This document shows, in pieces, positions 1-11,600 of a stretch of 64,000 nucleotides of DNA (its first letter is position 1; each line of letters begins with the position of its first letter). The notes beneath the pieces are model-generated. The model was not told the origin of the DNA, ran no database searches, and saw nothing but the letters and a program-made list of their open reading frames with translations. Origin of the DNA: Gerris lacustris (lineage: Eukaryota; Arthropoda; Insecta; Hemiptera; Gerridae); contig OX578284.1 of assembly GCA_951217055.1 (NCBI GenBank), positions 42,869,467 to 42,933,466 of the forward strand, read 5' to 3'. A program made the translations under genes and the position numbers.

Positions 1-479
1 CCAAAATGGCTAGACATAATCTATTTTCATTATGATATTAATACCTATCTATATTATATTTTTTGTATCTTATAATCATTTAGATGAATAAAAGAAGAAC
101 TGGTGAATAGAATGATTAATATTTAATATGAACATTGTGATAAAGCAGATCATAAGATAGGTCGAATTTATGGTTCCTTAATACGATTTATAAATATTAT
201 AATTGATATTAGTTCGAATTCCACGGTCTAATTAAAATTATTTATAATTAATCAGGCATTGCCTACATCTATTGCTAAGCGATCGAAGTTATTCTTCTAC
301 ACACACTATTAGTTGTACATTACGCAAATAATTGGATTTAATATAGCATATAGAAGCAGAGTAGAGCATTAATATATAGGAGAAATGCATCTAAAAAACC
401 ATGTCTGTGTGTCAGTAAGGTCATTGTCTTTTTGCATTTTATTTTTTTTTTTTTTTTCTAAATAACAATAAGATATAAT
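1..479. other. Intergenic AT-rich sequence, no gene seen
   Basis: No reading frame with recognisable coding character. The stretch is AT-rich and ends in a poly(T) tract just before the satellite array. Confidence 0.6.
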
Positions 480-1320
480 TTTCTGTCTCTGTGTCAACCA
501 CGTACATTGTCTATTTATCTCTTCTTTATAAAAATCACATTTAAAATAGTGTCTTAATTACTCCTCTCTATGATTAGGTTTTCACCTCTCTGTCAACTCC
601 TATAGTGACTATTTATCTCGTTATTATAACAATTACATTTAAAGTACTGTCTTAATTAATCCTCTATATGACTATTAGATTTACACCTCTCTGTCAACTC
701 GTACATTGACTATTTATCTCTCTTTATAACAATCACATTTAAAATACTTTTCTTAATTACTCCTCTCTATGACTACTAGATTTACACCTCTCTGTCAACT
801 CGTACATTGACTATTTATCTCTCTTTATAACAATCACATTTAAAATACTTTCTTAATTACTCCTCTACATGACTATTAGATTTACACCTCTGTGTCAACT
901 CGTACATTGACTATTTATCTCTCTTTATAACAATCACATTTAAAATACTTTTCTTAATTACTCCTCTATATGACTATTAGATTTACACCTCACTGTCAAC
1001 TCGTACATTGACTATTTATCTCTCTTTATAACAATCACATTTAAAATACTTTCTTAATTACTCCTCTCTATGACTATTAGATTTACAACTTTCTGTCAAC
1101 TCGTACATTGACTATTTATCTCTCTTTATAACAATCACAATTTAAAATACTGTCTTAATTCTCCTCTGGCTTTTGCTCCTCTCTACTCTCTATGACTATC
1201 AGATTTACACCTCTCTGTTAACTCGTACATTGACTTTTCATATAACAATCACATTTAAAGCACTGTCTTAATCCCTTCTCTGGCATTTAATTCTCTCTAT
1301 GACTATTTTATTTAAACTTA
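480..1320. repeat. Satellite array, ~101-bp monomer, about 8 copies
   Basis: The phrase CTGTCAACTCGTACATTGAC recurs at about 491, 590, 691, 792, 892, 993, 1093 and 1215, so the period is close to 101 bp. Central copies (690-1100) are nearly identical. The outer copies are diverged, and the last interval is lengthened to 122 bp by an insertion. Each monomer also carries TCTCTCTTTATAACAATCAC. This is a head-to-tail minisatellite or satellite fragment. Confidence 0.95.
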
Positions 1321-3960
1321 TGTCCCAACTTGATCGATATGGACAGATCATCTGTTACATGTGGGTCGTTCAAGAATAATATAAAAAGAATTTATTCACA
1401 TATTCAATCTCAATTGGCTATATTTCGCCTCTCTCGGGGGAATCATGCATAAAAACATCGAAAATTCTACATTAATTTCATATGATGTACTAATAATAAT
1501 AATATTCACATATTTTTTTTAGACATTGCCTAAAGTAGTTCCATATACGAGTAATATTAATTGCAAAACTATAAAAATCATCATCTACACCTACACAGAT
1601 CGCCATCAGTGCTCGAAAGTGTACGATATACTTTCGATACAAATGTCGCACCTACAACCGAGTATAGATATAACAAAATAATATACCTATTTGATAGTAA
1701 AATAATGATACCTATTTAATATTTATAAACATACTTTTTTAATTTTTTATGAGATAAGAATTAAATAAAAATTTCAAGATAAAAATAACTTTTTATATAC
1801 TACGTTTTTAAATTTTCTGTTGAATCGTATGTAATGTTGATAATATAATTGTTATTGTTATATAATATATAATGTTATTGAAAAAAAAAATATATTTCCA
1901 AATTTATTTACTTCACATAAATGACAACCATCCAGAGAGCTGATCTTAAACCTATAAAAGGATAAATCTTTGTACAACGGATCTCCCCAACACCAAATAT
2001 AAAGCATGCCATCGATATATTTGAAATAATATAATCGATATTTCCTGTTTTGCTGTCATTCAATGTTTACCTATCACAAATTTGAGACCCGTCAAAATGA
2101 AGATTGCGTAAATATTGGATATGGCAAAACAAATAAAATAACTTGCGGATTTTTTCCGAACTAACTTTCCGCACAGCAAAATTTGCTGAAAACTAATTAA
2201 ATTTTGCTGAAAGATGGCTAAAGGTATTAAAATAATGTATTGTCATCGTGTTCTGAGCTATGCTAAAAGTTTCAAATGTCTATATAGCTATTCGGGAAGT
2301 TAGTTAGAAATCGATTGCCAGATTTGTACCGGACAAACAAACAAACAAACAAACAAGAATGCAAGCTAATAAAAACGTAGTAATAAATAACAGCTCGTAT
2401 TCAGTGTTAAAAATTACAAATTTTGATTAACACATAATTGTATCTTGAACTTAAAGCAACAAAAGCAATAAACCAGACCAAAACATTCAGTAACATAGTT
2501 GAAATTCGGTTACCGCAATAAAAGAAGACTACAGAAAACTAAAAAAGCCTATAATGTATCAGAAAAAAATAGAGCATAGCATAACTATAATATAAATCAT
2601 AATATTACAGGTAAAATAGATGTTCCATAGTCCACACTATTTATTGAAAAAAAAAAAAAAAAAAAAAAAAAATGTAATTACGATATAAAAAAGCAGTCAA
2701 ATCAGAATTCTTAGAAAATGGAAATAAGATTTTATAATGCAAGACGTAAAATTGATTATTGCTATAAATTATTCGATAAGAAAAGAAATTGGAATCAGGT
2801 TTTATTATAGTAAAAAGAACTTTTTACTATATTATAAATAGAATTCCTAAATAATAAAATAAGAAAGATGAATGCACAATGGTGTTTTTATAAGAAAAAA
2901 GCGAATTACAGGACAGCGTCAACTTGAGACCCAACGACCGTCTTTGGAATCCTTCCGATAATTCCATTATGATTACCTTATTCCTTTGAAAAGCAATCTT
3001 AATCTAGCGTAAGAAAACAAAATTGAGTTATTTTAATTTATAAAGAAGTTTTTTTGTTTTTTTTCTCGGTGATAAAGTAATCATTGATCCAGTAGTTCAC
3101 AGATTACTAATTGTACCAATAAAATACTAAGACGTACTTATTTGATATAAAAAAATCACGCTAAAATAAACAATTAAACTGAAAAAATGTTTCGCTATCT
3201 AACAAATTACAAAATGCTAAAGTATTGATAAATTTTAAAAATTAGGTTACTTACTAAAATAAATATATTTGCATATTTATAATAGTATTAAACAATTGTT
3301 TATCTTTGTTTATAGTATTAAACAATTATTTATCTTTGTTTATCCAGTAATCTGATGGTGTTTGTTTAATTCTACTGTAGGTAACTATTTTAATTTCAAT
3401 TGATTTTAAAACATTCTGCGTTTACTCGTTTCCACAGAATCTTCTTTAGAAATGAAACCCCGTCCCGTATAAACTTTCTTTACTAAAACAGAACTCGAGG
3501 CGCGCTCTAGGGACCAACAGGGTAACTCTTTAATAGTTTGCTCCAAAATGAACTTGGAAGAGTTTTAAGTTCATCTAAGCTCTTTGATTAGAACTTCTAA
3601 GGTCTTTAGCTAACTCTCAACTCTTACTCCATCATAGTAATCTATGATTACACATTTATAATTATTATTATTATTATTATTTATAATTAATATATAATTA
3701 TTAGATAATTATCTGTCTTATTATTTTATTCCACAGGAATAAAGAAACTAAACTCAATTTCTATTTTTTTTATAATATTTTGGAATTAGGGATAAAAAAA
3801 AAAGTATTATTAAAACAAGGTACTTTATTCCAACTCAACCCCAAAAAAATATAGCAATCTACATAAAAGTCTATCTGGGTGTGTTTATTGAGCGCTGATG
3901 TTTATGAGTGTGAATGTTCCTATATACACCATTCTGTACACTATCTCAACTAAACTAGGC
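1321..3960. other. Intergenic region, no gene seen
   Basis: AT-rich with homopolymer runs, including an A-run at about 2646-2671 and a CAAA microsatellite at about 2335-2356. The microsatellite sits at the end of a repeat-like stretch (about 2090-2356). There is no coding signal. Confidence 0.55.
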
Positions 3961-3965
3961 ACATC

Positions 3966-4178
3966 TCAGTGGCGTAACTATGTGTCCGCATTGCTGGCGG
4001 GCCCCCAAAATCCAGAACAAAAAAACTAGAATTAATACCTATTTGTACCAACTTCGAGAGGTGCCCCCAGTTCTGAATGCGTGTTTTTTTCTCATCATTT
4101 TTCTTTGGCGAGGGGCCCCAAAAAGTTCTTGCGGGGGAAAGGGGGGGGGGGGGCAATGCCCTGGCTACGCTACTGCCA
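3966..4178. mobile_element. MITE-like element with CAGTGGCGTA-type ends
   Basis: The left end reads CAGTGGCGTAACTATG. The reverse complement of the right end begins GTGGCAGTAGCGTAGCCAGG, an imperfect terminal inverted repeat. The interior is C/G-rich compared with its surroundings and includes a G12 run. Overlapping ORFs on both strands cross it but have no protein-like composition. I infer a non-autonomous DNA transposon; the superfamily is unresolved. Confidence 0.55.
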
Positions 4179-4604
4179 CAAATTTTTTTTTTCTTTTTGA
4201 TTCCCGTGTTCAAAATACTGATATGGTTTCATTTCCTAGTACTAAACAAATTTTCAAGATGGTTGCCATTTCTGTGCTACTTGTATGGCCGAATTCCAGT
4301 GAATTAGTGAATCACCTATAATTATTTACATTTTGGTAGCCGCTATCTCTGGTATCTCGAGCTTGCTTATGTAAATTGAATGATGTAGACCTATGCTAAA
4401 AAAATAAACCATTTTTAGATCTGCTATTTTAATTCAAGGTGGCGGCAATTTTATTTAAATTATAGGTATAATGTGGTTGCTAATATCCAAACTATTTGGA
4501 CAATATCCTTGAAATTTGGAAATGAGTAATATCCCGTGACAAAAGCATATTATAAATTCGATCTTTCATAACAATAGAGAGAATAAAATAATATACCTTT
4601 AAAC

Positions 4605-4790
4605 ACCACCGGTGAGTAGCCATGTGGTTAACGCACTCGCCAATGAGACCTAGGTCTAAATACCGATGGTGAGACTCGAATTCGAATCCCAGAAAGTAGA
4701 CATGTTTCATTTCATACTGATGGTCTCATCAAGTAGATGAGTTAAGTGGCCGTATCCTCGTCTGCTGTTGATTGACAAAAAAACACTGCC
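4605..4790 (+). mobile_element. tRNA-derived SINE
   Basis: An RNA polymerase III A-box-like segment lies at 4617-4631 (TAGCCATGTGGTTAACG) and a B-box-like segment at 4679-4690 (AATTCGAATCCC). A tRNA-unrelated tail and a short A-run follow near 4775. The spacing between boxes is too long for a normal tRNA. The tail (CATCAAGTAGATGAGTTAAGTGG) resembles the element at 46015-46201, which supports an interspersed SINE rather than a tRNA gene. Confidence 0.65.
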
Positions 4791-5439
4791 GATTTCTCAC
4801 AAATCTGGCCTTTTTCTTACTGTTCTTTATCATTTCTTTACATTTTTCAACGTCTTTTACATAAGTTATATTGATTATATAATTAATATAGAAAGAAATT
4901 ATCGTTTAAATTAAACTAAATATAACATTTCATTCACAACTAAATAAAAGTAGTAATAGCTTACATTACACTGAAAAAATAATTATGTTTATGTGGAAAG
5001 TATCCTACGCATGCAGTTGTACCTTTCGGAGAAAAAAAAAAAGTTTCAACGAATGACTCTTTAGCCACAAGTACGGATACACACTTGTGGCTTTCTGATT
5101 ATTATTATGTACTTATTCACGATTAACGATAAAATACTTAAAATATTAATTACGTATTTATGTATTTTATTTAGTATGTGGCTACATAATTTAAAACTAA
5201 ATAAAGATTTACTATCTTGTAGTAAAGGCGACACTGATTTTTAAGATTTCATTTTTCATTCGGGATCGATAACCAAAGTGTTACCTCCTTCTTCTTTGTT
5301 CTTTGTGATTGTGTGTCAAGTATTTTAATATTTATATACTCCTAACTATTTGAGAGTTATATATAGCATGCTTGATTGTTATTATCTTTGATTCTTATTT
5401 GGTTTGTTTTTTGAGGTTTGAAAGTATTATTTTTTTAAC
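4791..5439. promoter_or_regulatory. Upstream region of AspRS
   Basis: About 650 bp between the SINE and the AspRS start. It contains a partial DRE-like ATCGATAA at 5265-5272 and AT-rich TATA-like sequence near 5355-5365 (GTTATATATAGC). The transcription start cannot be fixed by eye. Confidence 0.35.
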
Positions 5440-7056
5440 ATGGTGCAAGTGAATAACGATCCGGCTAATCAGAACGCACAAGGTGAAGGAGATAAAGATT
5501 CGAAGAAAAAACAAAAGAAAGAGGCGAAAGCAGCTGAAAAAGCTGCAAAGAAAGAGGCTAGACAAAACACAAGAGCTCAAGAAAGTGAAACGAACGAGCC
5601 TGATGTTTCAGAGGGTAAATACGGCAGTCTCGGACTTATTAAAAGCGCCGATAGTGAAGATTCGGAAGTTAGACAACGTTGTTTCACTCACGTCGGTGAA
5701 TTGAACGAGTCTAAAACTGATCAAAAAGTTTGGGTACGTGCTAGACTTCATACATCAAGAGCTAAAGGTAAACAGTGCTTCTTGGTTCTCAGACAACAGC
5801 AGTACACAATCCAGTGTATTCTATCGGTATGTGATACCATAAGTAAACAGATGGTTAAGTTTGCTTCGAACATAAGCAAAGAATCATTAGTCGACTTGTG
5901 TGGATTGGTAGCGAAAGTTCCAAAACCAGTGGAAGGTTGCAGCCAGAAGAACGTAGAGTTGGTTTGCTCCGAAATCTTCTTAGTTAGTGCGGCAAAACCT
6001 CAACTGCCTATTTTAGTTGAAGATGCGTCGAGACCAGTTTCTGAGCAAGAGGACGGATTAAATATCAAAGTTAACCAAGATACTAGATTGGATAACCGTG
6101 TTTTAGACTTAAGGACACCTGCTAATCAAGCCATATTTAGATTAGAAGCAGGAGTCTGTCGTCTATTCAGAGAGATACTCGATGCTAAAGGCTTTGTCGA
6201 GATCCATACGCCTAAGTTGATATCAGCTGCTAGTGAAGGCGGAGCTAATGTTTTCACCGTCACCTATTTCAAATCTAATGCATACTTGGCACAAAGTCCT
6301 CAACTTTACAAGCAGATGGCAATCGCATCTGATTTCGACAAAGTCTACACAATAGGTGCTGTTTTCAGAGCCGAAGACAGCAATACTCATCGTCATTTAA
6401 CCGAATTTGTCGGGTTGGATCTTGAAATGGCTTTTAAGTATCACTATCACGAAGTTTTACATACCATCGCCGACATGTTTACTCAGATATTCAAAGGATT
6501 AAGAGACCGGTATAAGGCCGAATCAGATGCAGTTGCAGAACAATACCCGGTTGAAGAATTCCAATTTTTAGAGCCTCCTTTAATTTTAGAGTACAGTTCG
6601 GGTTTGGAAATGCTGCGTTCCGTCGGAATTGAGATTGGCGACGAAGATGATTTATCAACACCTGATGAGAAATTACTTGGTAAATTGGTCAAGCAGAAGT
6701 ACGGAACTGATTTTTACATCTTGGATAAATATCCATTAGCTGTCAGACCTTTTTACACTATGCCCGATCCGAATAACCCGATTAAAAGTAATTCTTACGA
6801 TATGTTTATGAGAGGTGAAGAGATTCTCAGTGGAGCTCAGAGGATTCACGATCCACAATTGCTCACAGAACGTGCCAAACATCACGCTATCGATTTAGAA
6901 AAGATAAAATCGTACATCGAAGCTTTTCACTATGGTTGTCCTCCTCATGCTGGAGGAGGTATCGGAATGGAACGTGTTGTTATGCTTTACCTTGGTCTTG
7001 ACAATATCAGGAAAACTTCTATGTTCCCTCGTGATCCTAAGAGGATCACACCTTGA
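5440..7056 (+). CDS. AspRS: Aspartyl-tRNA synthetase, cytosolic
   Basis: This gene charges tRNA-Asp with aspartate in the cytosol. The protein has 538 residues; the human enzyme has about 501. The N-terminal ~60 residues are Lys/Glu/Ala-rich (roughly 20-45), as in the tRNA-binding helix of eukaryotic class IIb synthetases. An OB-fold anticodon-binding domain follows at about 95-185. The class II catalytic core spans about 225-538: motif 1 around 236-262, the [12 protein letters not shown] segment at 282-293, motif 2 ([15 protein letters not shown]) at 309-323 and motif 3 (GGGIGMER) at 505-512. There is no bacterial GAD insertion, so this is the eukaryotic/archaeal type and not the mitochondrial enzyme. 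The start ATG follows an AT-rich leader with A at -3 (TTAACATGG). The coding region is uninterrupted. Its tail faces the tail of SUV3, 1.6 kb away. The identification is secure. Confidence 0.98.
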   Translation: MVQVNNDPANQNAQGEGDKDSKKKQKKEAKAAEKAAKKEARQNTRAQESETNEPDVSEGKYGSLGLIKSADSEDSEVRQRCFTHVGELNESKTDQKVWVRARLHTSRAKGKQCFLVLRQQQYTIQCILSVCDTISKQMVKFASNISKESLVDLCGLVAKVPKPVEGCSQKNVELVCSEIFLVSAAKPQLPILVEDASRPVSEQEDGLNIKVNQDTRLDNRVLDLRTPANQAIFRLEAGVCRLFREILDAKGFVEIHTPKLISAASEGGANVFTVTYFKSNAYLAQSPQLYKQMAIASDFDKVYTIGAVFRAEDSNTHRHLTEFVGLDLEMAFKYHYHEVLHTIADMFTQIFKGLRDRYKAESDAVAEQYPVEEFQFLEPPLILEYSSGLEMLRSVGIEIGDEDDLSTPDEKLLGKLVKQKYGTDFYILDKYPLAVRPFYTMPDPNNPIKSNSYDMFMRGEEILSGAQRIHDPQLLTERAKHHAIDLEKIKSYIEAFHYGCPPHAGGGIGMERVVMLYLGLDNIRKTSMFPRDPKRITP

Positions 7057-7133
7057 ACAATTACATTTTACTGCTTACTCCATCCTAAAGCAGAACCAAC
7101 CCTGTTTTGGTTTATTTATTAAATGTATAAAGA

Positions 7134-7139
7134 AATAAA
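7134..7139 (+). terminator. AATAAA poly(A) signal of AspRS
   Basis: The first canonical AATAAA after the stop codon, about 78 bp downstream, followed by a T-rich stretch. The implied 3' UTR is about 100 nt. Confidence 0.7.
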
Positions 7140-8640
7140 AATTATAATTTTATGATTGTGTGTGCTTATTCAACCTTAATTAGCAGATTAAGTAATACAT
7201 TTTATTACTACTATAATGGTTTAAAATTATTAAATTCTACACTAATAAATAGTACATAAAAGTTTGAATCAAGTACACAGCTATGTTTTAAATACACTGA
7301 CTTCTAGTTCTACCTGAGTAATTGTTCTCTTGCACTTAAATGTTTTTGCCTTAATTAAGCTGTTAAGCCTTGTTTACACTTAATAGAGTTAATGCTAAAG
7401 TTCACTAGCTTACTTTTCAGCACAAGGGACGGTGGAATGGATTAGTTGGCTAGAGTAGCCTAGATAAATAGTAGGATCATCACAGTAAGCTTTATGTTTT
7501 TAGTTATAAAACAATGTTACTGTGAACTCAGACTGTTGTAATAGAAGAAGAAATTATCTCAAAGCGTCTACTCTGCAACTTAAATTTGTCACAGTATACC
7601 CTAAGCAGTGGTTGGCAACACGCCCCTTCAGTGTACTTCTAATATGACCCAAATTGACAAATTTTATTTCTATCTTTAATTAATTAGCATCAAAAACGTT
7701 GAAAACAATTCTTTGTATTTATAAAAAAAACCAACTAAGGTTATAATGATAATGGATAATAAAACTCCGATTCTGAGAAGATTGGCAGCTTATTCCTGTG
7801 TTCTAAGAAAGCTTGACATCTTTTATGATACTGTCTTCACGTTTAATTATATATTACTCATCTCACTACTTCTTTTCTAATCTTTTCCATTATTCAAAAA
7901 CGAAAGTGATTCTATCCAAACACAGCTGATAATACAAGAAAAGCCACTAGATCTTCAGTCAGATTGACAGAAGTCCCCCCTCCCCCATGATTGAAGTTCG
8001 GATTTCAAAATATCTAGAAATCCGTCAATTTTATGTAAATTCATTAAACCATCAATCAGATTGTCAATGTGATTGATCATCTAGGGGCCCCTTAACATTT
8101 GAATCATTCTTCTTCCTCTCTGTCTTCTTAAGACATGAGAATGATGTTAAAATCATACACTATGAGAGACAAGTCTATGTTTGCATCTTTTCACAGTAGC
8201 TCTGAGATCAGAGGTATAAATGCTAAATTCAAGGATTTGTGGTTTGAAAAAATAAAGAGAATCGGTTGGGAAGAAGGAAGATAACCTCCCACAAAAATGT
8301 AAACAAACCATAAAGATGGATAACAAATAAAAGGTACAAATAGGGCCTAAATTATTTCACAGAAACTAACATTTTACCAAAACCAAGAGTAAAACAAATA
8401 CTGATATTCATGGAGCATATTATTTTTGCTTCATCCAAATTTGGGTACCCAAAACATAGGATAACATTAGAAAGAAGAACTATTAAATAAAATGGTTAAT
8501 GTGAAGGAAGGTAAAAAAATATAACAAAATACATTTAATATTATGTACATTTGTAGTTTTTACTGAATAGAAAAAAAATGCCTTATGTGTATTATAATAC
8601 AGCTCCGGTACAATACATTATCAAATAAAGTTTTGAAAAT
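7140..8640. other. Intergenic spacer between convergent genes
   Basis: About 1.5 kb between the 3' ends of AspRS and SUV3. It contains small C-runs (near 7975) and no coding signal on either strand. Confidence 0.55.
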
Positions 8641-8646
8641 ATAAAA

Positions 8647-8652
8647 TTTATT
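8647..8652 (-). terminator. AATAAA poly(A) signal of SUV3 (minus strand)
   Basis: The plus strand reads TTTATT, which is AATAAA on the minus strand, 44 bp past the SUV3 stop codon. Confidence 0.65.
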
Positions 8653-8695
8653 CAGGAATATTTGTAAGTACTCCTGTTCTGTTATTTTTAACTGT

Positions 8696-11600
8696 TTACC
8701 TAGGGGTTGGCTTTCTCTTCTTCATCTTCTTATACTTCTTTTCTCTTAATAAATCTTCTTTATTAGATGCCTACAAACAAAGAGAAATTGTATTTATGAC
8801 AATTATTTTAAATTATAGGATCAATTGATTCATTATATAACAGGTACTAAATTTGAGATATGCTTTAAGGCAGGGTTACATTGGTCGAGTAAAATTGGCA
8901 AATTAGCTCGGCTCAAACTTACTTGCCATGTTGTAGAACACTTTGAAAAAGGTCAGGACCAAAACACATTGGTAAAGACATGACCAGTTGGCCATAAAAC
9001 CACACAAGAAGTGATGTAAACGGCAATGAGGCTAGTAGTCGATAATACCGTACTTGGTCTTTCTACTATACTCATGCCACTTGCCTGACCATTCACATAG
9101 GGTGAGTAACTGGTCTAGTGGAAGAGAACGTAAAAAAACAGCTAGTGGCTACCTCCTCATCGAAACTACTCGAATCGCTTTTCCGTCCCAATTAGAAGGT
9201 CAAGTACTAACTCCTTATTTTACTCAACCAATGTAAACTGGCAGTTAATAATTTATGTTTTTCCGTTTTATTTTGTAGCAAAAAGTGTAAATATGATTAC
9301 CTCTATCCACTCCTTTTTGAGTTGTCTTATCATGCTCTGAGTGAGAAGTCCCTGAGCCATGAGTCTCTCTGTGAGTCGACCCCTCATATCACCGAGATTC
9401 TCTCCTCTAAAATCTTGACTAGTATTACTACCTACTGACCTGGCATCATCTTGCGAATTAAACTGATCACCTGTAACATTAACAAAACTAAATAAGTTAA
9501 CGGTATACAATACTAGAGAAAATACAATAATATAAATGTCTCCTACTAATTAGGTTTATTTGCCTCATTTCAATAAGATCATTTATATTTTAACCTATCT
9601 ACAAATGATGTAGATGTTGAAATTTTCATTTTAAAATCACTATCTATTATAGAACTAAAATTTTGAACTTTTTAAACTCTTGTCTGGAATGCTAGTATTT
9701 AATGGAATCTTAGACCTAGATGGAGTTGTGTACCTAATTTTTGAAAAGTTGGTTATAAATAGAAGTAAAAGTTTTAGAATTAATATTTTAATGTATCAGT
9801 TATTAAGATCAGGGGTCCTAAATAGCATTGGTAGCCATTTGAGTTTAATCAAAATTAAAATAAAATTATGAAAATTTCCAAAGAAGCCTAGAGATTCCGG
9901 TAGAGACCAATTCTTCACATGTATACCCTTTGCCGTTATTTCCAGCACTGGAGGTGAAACGTTGGGACACTCATTACTTAAATAGCAGGCACCCAGGAAG
10001 ACCTAGCACTTTAACTTTGATTTGGTTTAAAAAAGGATTTCTTCTGATCAGCAGATCAAAAGTAGGAGTAAGATGGTTTTAATGTCCATGCACAAAGTGC
10101 AAATACAGGAATATAATGTCATTATTGATTCATTACTTCCGAGCTTAATGAAGGTAACGGAAGCTATGTGATTGTAATAAAGAATGAAAATATTTTATGT
10201 TTCCTAAAATTCCAAGACAGAAATCCGTTTCAGACATCAGGGATTTAGGTTCCGTGTCTGTTTGTTGCTCTGTTGCTCAATTTTTGCGAACCAACATATC
10301 TTAAAAACTACACGTCTGATTTTAATTAAATTTGTATGGTAGGTCATAATTAGCCCATTGTTCTCTTCCACATGCGCACAAATATACACTTATTTACACC
10401 TAAATCTTCAACAGTACTCATCTGATTTGTATGAAATTTTTATAGTTTATCTTTAAGTGCAGATAGCACCATATTAATTTCAACTGTCTGCGCCCTTTAA
10501 CTTTTGCTTAATTGATACTTTAATTCATGTAAAAAATCAAAATAATTTTGACATATTAAAAAAAACAACAGGGAAAACAATTAAATAAATTAGACAATAA
10601 TGGCTTGTAAAAGCCAAAAAAAATTAATAAAGTACGTGACAGGATGCGACAAAGCTATGGGCCCCACTAATTGGCACTATATTTTTTTATAATTATGACA
10701 GGTCTGGGTTCATTTTCTATTATTATTCTGTTATAGGGAATTACAATTTTTATTCAACTAGCAAATAGGTCTAGTAGAAAATCTAGCAGATTCCCCCCCC
10801 CCCCCCCCCATGTAATTAGACCACCGAGTGAACTCCTTTTTGCTAATCCCATTTGATACTCACTGACCTCTAATGGAATTATTAGATCTGATTGACGTCT
10901 GGAACTGTTTTATTTTTATTAACATCAATATTGTCAAATGGGATTAGTTTAATGTGGAAGTTAATTCAAATTACCCTGTTGGTTTTGGATGGCTTGATTC
11001 TGAAGTAATTTAGTTATTTGAGTCACACCCTGTTCTATGGTTTCGTCTAACTGGGCTTGAAGAACTCTCACATCACTGACATCAGGGAACAGATCCGCAA
11101 ATCGATTGCTAAACACACATAAAATCAAATTAAAAATCATAAATTGCAGAAAAAAAGGAGTATGGTGAGTAATGGTGTCATATCAATAGGTATAAAAGAC
11201 ATCATCAACTTGGTTACTTCAGACTTTTATAAAACTTTTTATATTGCCTTTCTTTCCTTCTCACAAGAAGATACCTATTTAGTGCTCGTAAAGTTAGCTT
11301 AGGATTATCAAGTCAGTATAGTGAAAGGACATCCATCTTTATTTCTTAAAAATTATATTTATAATTAATATACACTCGGTCCTCCTTTTAACAAACTTCT
11401 ATGTAATGAAAATTTTTATATAACAAATATTTTTTATATCCTCATGAATTCTCCATATAAAAGTTATATAGAACGAAAATAATTTCTCTACAATGAATAA
11501 AATTTATATAAATAAGGATAAAGATCCGACCAACAAACTTTCTGTGAATTAATATTGCCGGTGTGTTTTATTCCTTTATTTTTTCAGAACCATTTTTAGG

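Noticed and set aside
480..1320. CRISPR-like regular repeat spacing
   Set aside because: The whole ~101-bp unit is conserved, with no unique spacers; this is a eukaryotic satellite, and no array elsewhere has spacers.
4605..4700. Possible tRNA gene
   Set aside because: A and B boxes are present, but their spacing is too wide and no acceptor stem pairs. The SINE interpretation fits the shared tail better.
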